NCBI GenBank assembly: GCA_003523085.1
Contig: DPHD01000051.1
Location: 27,936-37,354 of the forward strand
DNA: 9,419 nt
Source: Oceanospirillaceae bacterium
GTDB taxonomy: Bacteria > Pseudomonadota > Gammaproteobacteria > Pseudomonadales > Balneatricaceae
Direction: 5' to 3'
Of the stretch, positions 5,693-9,419 are shown piece by piece. The translations under genes and the position numbers were made by a program. How positions within the stretch are numbered: the stretch's first letter is position 1; each line of letters begins with the position of its first letter. Under the pieces are notes generated by a model. That model did not search any database. It was given only the letters and a program-made list of their open reading frames with translations, and was not told the DNA's origin.

Positions 5693-7186
5693 TCACCGCA
5701 TTGTAAATGGGTCCGCCATCGGTTCGCTAGACGTATTGATCCATACTGTTTTTAGTTGCGTGTAATCTTTAACACCATCAATGCCGCTCTCTCGGCCATA
5801 ACCACTGGCCTTAAAACCACCTATGGCGCCCATGGGCGATACTGCTCGATAGGTATTGACCCAAATAATGCCGGCTTGTACGGCTTTGCTCATGCGGTGC
5901 ACGCGGGCGTTGTCGCGAGTCCAAATGCCAGCAGCTAAACCAAACTCACTGTCGTTGGCTAGTTCAAGGGCATGGGCTTCGTCGTTAAAGCGCATGATGC
6001 TGGCTACCGGGCCAAAGACTTCCTCTTGCATAATGCTGCACTGACTGGAATCCACGGCAAGGATGGTAGGCTCATAATACCAGCCCTCGCCAGCCACTGA
6101 GGCGCGTTTGCCTCCGTGTATTAACTGGGCACCCTCGGCCAAGGCAGCAGCCACCATCCGTTCCACTAAAGCCAGTTGGGCTTGGGTTGCCATAGGGCCC
6201 ATTTCTGAACTAGGGTCCATAGGATCACCAATGACGATGTTTGCCACCCGTGTTTTTAGGGCGCTCAAAAACTCATCGTACACCGCGTCTTGCACGAGTA
6301 AACGGCTACCTGCCACACAGCTTTGGCCCGAGGCTGCAAAAATGCCCGCAATCACGCCGTTAACGGCGCTGCCGATGTCAGCATCATCAAAGATGATGTT
6401 GGGGGATTTGCCACCCAGCTCTAAGCTTAGCTGGGCTAAGTTTTCGGCACTGTTTTTAACCACAGCTTTGGCCCCTTGGCCACCGCCGGTAAAGGCAATG
6501 CGCCGCACCAAGGGGTGTTTGGTTAGGGCGGAGCCCGTATCGGCACCAAAACCTGTAACCACGTTAACCACGCCGTCTGGAAAACCGGCTTCTTTGACTA
6601 AATGCATGAGCTCAATAATAGTGGCAGAGGCATGTTCGGACGGTTTCAGTACCACCGTGTTGCCAGCCGCTAAGGCGGGAGCTAGTTTAACCGCCGTTAG
6701 GTACATGGGTGAGTTCCACGGGATGATGGCTGCGACCACGCCCAATGGCTCGTGGGTGGTGTAGGCGAACATGTCGCTTTTGTCTAACGGCAGGGTTTGG
6801 CCTTCTAGCTTATCGGCTTGGCCGGCATAGTAATAGAAGAACTCGGGCATGTAGCCTATTTGACCGAGGGTTTCGCGTATCAGTTTGCCGTTGTCGTTGC
6901 TTTCTAATTGCGCTAGACGTTGTTTGCTGGCGGCGATCAAATCCCCCAGCTTGCGTAATAATTTACCCCTCGCCGTGGCGTGTAAATTACGCCACGCTGG
7001 GTTTTCAAAGGCGTTTTGTGCCGCTTGTACGGCGGCATCTACGTCGGCTTCTTGGGCGTGTGGAAAACTTGCCCAAGGTTGCGCGTTAGCCGGGTTTAAA
7101 CTATCAAAGCGGCCGCCGTCTTGAGCATCTAGCCATTGGCCATTGATGAACATTTGATACTGTTTAAGGGACTGTGTGATGGACAT
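5693..7186 (-). CDS. Aldehyde dehydrogenase, TgnC-like (ring-cleavage product dehydrogenase)
   Basis: A 497-residue NAD(P)+-dependent aldehyde dehydrogenase. The cofactor fold shows IIPWNSP (Asn158), VVLKPSE (Lys181) and FTGGGQG (232-238) in place of the usual FTGS. General base Glu256 (SLELGGKSPN) and catalytic Cys290 (GQSCVAGSR) are present, and the C-terminus keeps the GGFKASGYGRESG loop. IPWNSPMYL is a variant I associate with the (Z)-2-((N-methylformamido)methylene)-5-hydroxybutyrolactone dehydrogenase (TgnC) group and related ring-cleavage dehydrogenases. Together with its neighbours this suggests it oxidises the semialdehyde or lactol from monooxygenase ring opening to the carboxylate. 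The start at 7186 overlaps the hydrolase gene by 23 bases; GGAG (7194-7197) 7 bases before the ATG supports it over Met12 at 7153. It is the last gene before a 130-bp gap. ALDH identity is certain, substrate inferred. Confidence 0.92.
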   Translation of the reverse strand: MSITQSLKQYQMFINGQWLDAQDGGRFDSLNPANAQPWASFPHAQEADVDAAVQAAQNAFENPAWRNLHATARGKLLRKLGDLIAASKQRLAQLESNDNGKLIRETLGQIGYMPEFFYYYAGQADKLEGQTLPLDKSDMFAYTTHEPLGVVAAIIPWNSPMYLTAVKLAPALAAGNTVVLKPSEHASATIIELMHLVKEAGFPDGVVNVVTGFGADTGSALTKHPLVRRIAFTGGGQGAKAVVKNSAENLAQLSLELGGKSPNIIFDDADIGSAVNGVIAGIFAASGQSCVAGSRLLVQDAVYDEFLSALKTRVANIVIGDPMDPSSEMGPMATQAQLALVERMVAAALAEGAQLIHGGKRASVAGEGWYYEPTILAVDSSQCSIMQEEVFGPVASIMRFNDEAHALELANDSEFGLAAGIWTRDNARVHRMSKAVQAGIIWVNTYRAVSPMGAIGGFKASGYGRESGIDGVKDYTQLKTVWINTSSEPMADPFTMR

Positions 7187-8000
7187 TATGCCGCTCCAAA
7201 AATTGCTCTAAACACTGGTTGACTTGATCTGCGTTCTCTACGGGCATCATGTGCCGAGCCTCGCTGATAATCTGGGTGCTGGCACTGGCAATCTTGTCTG
7301 CCAGTGCAGTGCTCATGGCAGGCGTTGAGCCAGGGTCTAAGGCCCCTGTCATCACTAACGTGGGGCAGCTGATTTGCTCTAGCTGCGCCAAAGCAATATT
7401 GTCACCTTCGCCAAACAGACGGTAACAACGGCTGTAACTCGGTCGGTGGTTGTTGAGTACCTTGTCACGCAGGTGCATCATATACACTGGGTTGGCACTA
7501 GCATACTCTGGGCTAAACCAACGTTCTAGAGCCTGATCAATATTGGCACTGGGGCCATGTTCTTCTACCTGGGCGATGCGATCGAGAATGGCGGACCTCA
7601 GTTGGCTGCTGCGGTTGAACACGGAGTTCATAATGACTAGGCTATTGAGCCGCTCATTGTGGGCAGTGGCAAATACTCGGGCCACTAAACCTCCTAAAGA
7701 AAACCCGACTAAGTTTACCTTGCCTAACTGTAAATGATCTATTAGCTGCAGTAACTGTTGCCCTAGGCTCGCTAAATCCGTTTCTGACGTTGCATGATGA
7801 CTCATGCCATGGCCGGTGAGGTCGTAGGTGAGTACTTGGTAGTTTAAGCCAAGGCTGCGCACTTGGCTGTGCCACATGGTGTGGTCTAAACCCACCCCAT
7901 GGATCAGTACTAAGGTGGGTTTGGTTGCATCTCCAAATACTTGGTAATGGGTGCCTTGGTGCATTTGAAGTGGCAAACCTACAGGGCCTTCGACAGTCAT
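7164..8000 (-). CDS. Alpha/beta hydrolase, TgnD/PcaD-like
   Basis: A 278-residue alpha/beta hydrolase with a complete catalytic set: oxyanion HGVG (34-37), nucleophile Ser101 in GFSLGG, acid Asp222 (GALDPGST) and His250 (EARHMMP). A helical cap lies between about residues 130 and 205. By sequence alone it would be called a 3-oxoadipate enol-lactonase-like hydrolase, but the neighbours point to the trigonelline-type hydrolase TgnD, which breaks an N-formyl enamine to release formate, methylamine, CO2 and succinate semialdehyde. This fits its place before an ALDH and GabD. Its ATG shares a base with the stop of the gene before it (TAATG), and its 3' end overlaps the ALDH gene by 23 bases, so translation is coupled on both sides. 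No signal peptide, so cytoplasmic. Fold certain, substrate inferred. Confidence 0.9.
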   Translation of the reverse strand: MTVEGPVGLPLQMHQGTHYQVFGDATKPTLVLIHGVGLDHTMWHSQVRSLGLNYQVLTYDLTGHGMSHHATSETDLASLGQQLLQLIDHLQLGKVNLVGFSLGGLVARVFATAHNERLNSLVIMNSVFNRSSQLRSAILDRIAQVEEHGPSANIDQALERWFSPEYASANPVYMMHLRDKVLNNHRPSYSRCYRLFGEGDNIALAQLEQISCPTLVMTGALDPGSTPAMSTALADKIASASTQIISEARHMMPVENADQVNQCLEQFLERHNVHHTVP

Positions 8001-8587
8001 TAGGCTTTTTCTGCAGCGATTTCTTCCAAGTCCATGTAGCGGTTGCCAATGCGTGGGTGTGCACGGCCGCCATCCGAACCGCCTAATACGACGATGATTT
8101 CATCGGCTGCTGGGGCGTCTTCAATATGCATTTCTAAGGTAATATAGTGAGAACGGAAACCCGCATCATCTTTGTGCATCATGGGGATCTGGATAGAGGT
8201 GCCAGCGGGGCCGCGCTTGTTGGTGAAGCTTAAGTAGCTTTGGGCATTCACCGCATCGCGGAAGTGGTTGCCAAAACGTAAGGTGTGAATGATGCCGGAT
8301 GCATGTTCAATTTCGCCATTAAGTCCAATTACAGCAGCTTTGCCATAGGCTTCAATGGCGTCGCCACTGGGGAAGTGAGACAGGATAGCCGCCACCATTT
8401 CTTCGCCCAGTTGCGAACAACCGGCGGTGATTTCTGGGCGTAGATTGTCTACAAAACCTTGGCCAGCCCATGGGTTCTTAATCACATAAGCAACACCTAC
8501 CATTTTAATCGGTGTAACCGCTGCTTTGCCGCCTTCAATGCGGGTTTCTTCGATGTGGGTAACGACTTTTCTGACTTCAAAATACAT
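8000..8587 (-). CDS. Amino acid synthesis family protein (DUF1185/PF06684)
   Basis: A 195-residue soluble protein that I place in the AA_synth (DUF1185) family, from features such as MYFEVRKVVTHIEETRIEGG at the start, VAYVIKNPWAGQGFVDNLRP, GKAAVIGLNGEIEHASGIIHT, RFGNHFRDAV, and IPMMHKDDAGFRSHYITLEM, then EDAPAADEIIVVLGGSDGGRAHPRIG. There is no signal peptide or membrane segment. The family name comes from old genetic evidence and no reaction is firmly assigned. Conserved His, Arg and Asp residues in the central part look like an active or binding site. An AGGA (8596-8599) lies 8 bases before the ATG, inside the monooxygenase gene; four bases separate the two genes, and its stop overlaps the hydrolase start. 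Its place between the oxygenase and the hydrolase suggests a step or a chaperone-like role in ring-cleavage product handling. Role unknown. Confidence 0.85.
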   Translation of the reverse strand: MYFEVRKVVTHIEETRIEGGKAAVTPIKMVGVAYVIKNPWAGQGFVDNLRPEITAGCSQLGEEMVAAILSHFPSGDAIEAYGKAAVIGLNGEIEHASGIIHTLRFGNHFRDAVNAQSYLSFTNKRGPAGTSIQIPMMHKDDAGFRSHYITLEMHIEDAPAADEIIVVLGGSDGGRAHPRIGNRYMDLEEIAAEKA

Positions 8588-8591
8588 GGTC

Positions 8592-9419
8592 TTATTCCTG
8601 GTTAAAGTTAGGCATAACTTTGTCTATAAATAGCTGCAAAGACTTTTTCTTTTCGGCATGGGGTAGGCCGTTGTCACTCCAGAAGCTAAATTGGGTAATG
8701 CCAAGGGCTTCATAGTGTTTGATACGTTTGGTCACCTCCGTAGGCGTGCCAATGAGTAAGTTTTCGTGTAGTTCGTCCAGACCAAAACCTGGCATTTCAC
8801 TCATTTGTTCATCGCTAAGGGGTTTTATAAAACCATCCACCGGCTGTTGGTCATTTTTGAACCAGGCATAAAAATAGCCGTACCAGTCGCGTAAGGCTTG
8901 GGCACCTTTACGCCAATCTTCGTGTTCTTCGTGTACCCACGTATGGCGTAGGGCTAATAATTGCGGTTTGGGTTTGTCTGGGTTGTTGATACACGCCTGT
9001 TTAAAGCGTTGGCTGGCCATTTCAATTACCGCATCACCTGCGATCAGCGGCGTCACCATGACGTTACAGTCGCTGCTCACCGCATAGTCGTGGGACTCTT
9101 GCTCACGGGCTGCCACCCACATGGGAGGGAAAGGTGTTTGCGTGACTCGAGGAATAGCTGTAGAGGTTGGGAATGAATAATGCTCGCCTTCGTGGGCGTA
9201 GTCACCGGTCCATAATTTTTGTAGGGCTGGGATCATTTCTCGCAATGGGCCGCCGCCTTCTTTGGCGGGCATATTGTCGGTCATGCGGTCAAATTCAGAC
9301 TGATAAGCACCCCGAGCAATTCCAAAATCCAAGCGGCCGTTGCTCATCATGTCGACCAATGAGGCTTCGCTGGCCAACCGCACAGGGTTCCAGAAGGGCG
9401 CAACAATGGTGCCTAAACC
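8592..9419 (-). CDS. Luciferase-like flavin monooxygenase, TgnB-like oxygenase component (5' end beyond window)
   Basis: Partial gene: the frame stays open to the right edge, giving 275 C-terminal residues of an expected roughly 350. The GTG at 9383 is an internal valine, not a start, because family sequence (GLGTIVAPFWNPVRLASEA) continues upstream of it. It belongs to the bacterial luciferase-like monooxygenases (PF00296), with SNGRLDFGIARGAY, PPMWVAARE and CNVMVTPLIAGD, and a C-terminal helix region typical of the FMNH2-dependent group. It resembles what I recall of TgnB, the oxygenase part of the two-component trigonelline monooxygenase that opens the pyridine ring; it would need an FMN reductase partner, probably encoded beyond the right edge. 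It is the most upstream gene visible of a tight run with DUF1185, hydrolase and ALDH genes. Family certain, ring-opening role likely from context, exact substrate open. Confidence 0.88.
   Translation of the reverse strand, partial: GLGTIVAPFWNPVRLASEASLVDMMSNGRLDFGIARGAYQSEFDRMTDNMPAKEGGGPLREMIPALQKLWTGDYAHEGEHYSFPTSTAIPRVTQTPFPPMWVAAREQESHDYAVSSDCNVMVTPLIAGDAVIEMASQRFKQACINNPDKPKPQLLALRHTWVHEEHEDWRKGAQALRDWYGYFYAWFKNDQQPVDGFIKPLSDEQMSEMPGFGLDELHENLLIGTPTEVTKRIKHYEALGITQFSFWSDNGLPHAEKKKSLQLFIDKVMPNFNQE

Noticed and set aside
6108..6764. Plus-strand open frame of 218 codons
   Set aside because: It is the antisense of the TgnC-like ALDH gene and has no recognisable protein features.
3669..8000. 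Protocatechuate (pca) operon, because PcaC-like and PcaD-like proteins are present
   Set aside because: No PcaG/H, PcaB, PcaI/J or PcaF is present, while the luciferase-like oxygenase, TgnC-like ALDH and GabD fit an N-heterocycle route much better.

Overview
The window reads as chromosomal DNA of a Gram-negative proteobacterium, most likely a marine gammaproteobacterium. This rests on moderate GC content, a LemA lipoprotein with a classical lipobox, a GabD very close to the enterobacterial enzyme, and a REP-like intergenic repeat. The taxonomic guess is tentative. All eleven supported genes lie on the minus strand, so the order of transcription runs from high to low coordinates. Plus-strand open frames are shadows of these genes.

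Region A (9419 to 2431) is a compact catabolic cluster. In order of transcription it holds: a luciferase-like flavin monooxygenase (N-terminus beyond the right edge), an amino-acid-synthesis-family (DUF1185/PF06684) protein of unknown role, an alpha/beta hydrolase, an aldehyde dehydrogenase of the TgnC type, a gap of 130 bp with a palindrome and a possible promoter, a GabD-type succinate-semialdehyde dehydrogenase, a PcaC-like carboxymuconolactone decarboxylase family protein, a GntR/FCD regulator, and a zinc-ribbon NUDIX hydrolase. Junctions are very tight (23 bp overlap to 4 bp gap on each side of the central gap, plus one 31 bp gap). The set monooxygenase + aldehyde dehydrogenase + hydrolase + succinate-semialdehyde dehydrogenase matches, as I recall it, the trigonelline (N-methylnicotinate) route of Acinetobacter baylyi (TgnB, TgnC, TgnD, TgnE). 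In that route the pyridine ring is opened oxidatively, the resulting aldehyde/lactol is oxidised, the N-formyl enamine is hydrolysed to methylamine, formate, CO2 and succinate semialdehyde, and the last is oxidised to succinate. The true substrate here could be trigonelline, pyridine, homarine or another N-heterocycle. The DUF1185 protein, the PcaC-like protein and the NUDIX enzyme are not, to my recollection, part of the core tgn route and are the most interesting extras.

Region B (2430 to 2161) is a 270 bp gap with a long hairpin and a short hairpin followed by a T tract, and no convincing gene.

Region C (2160 to 193) is a translationally coupled three-gene operon: lemA lipoprotein, a secreted TPM-domain YgcG-like protein with a glycine-rich tail, and a second TPM-domain protein with a central membrane hairpin. 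It is a common housekeeping-type envelope module without a firmly settled function.

Region D (192 to 1) is repeat DNA: 18-bp and 24-bp tandem units flanking two small perfect hairpins, continuing past the left edge.
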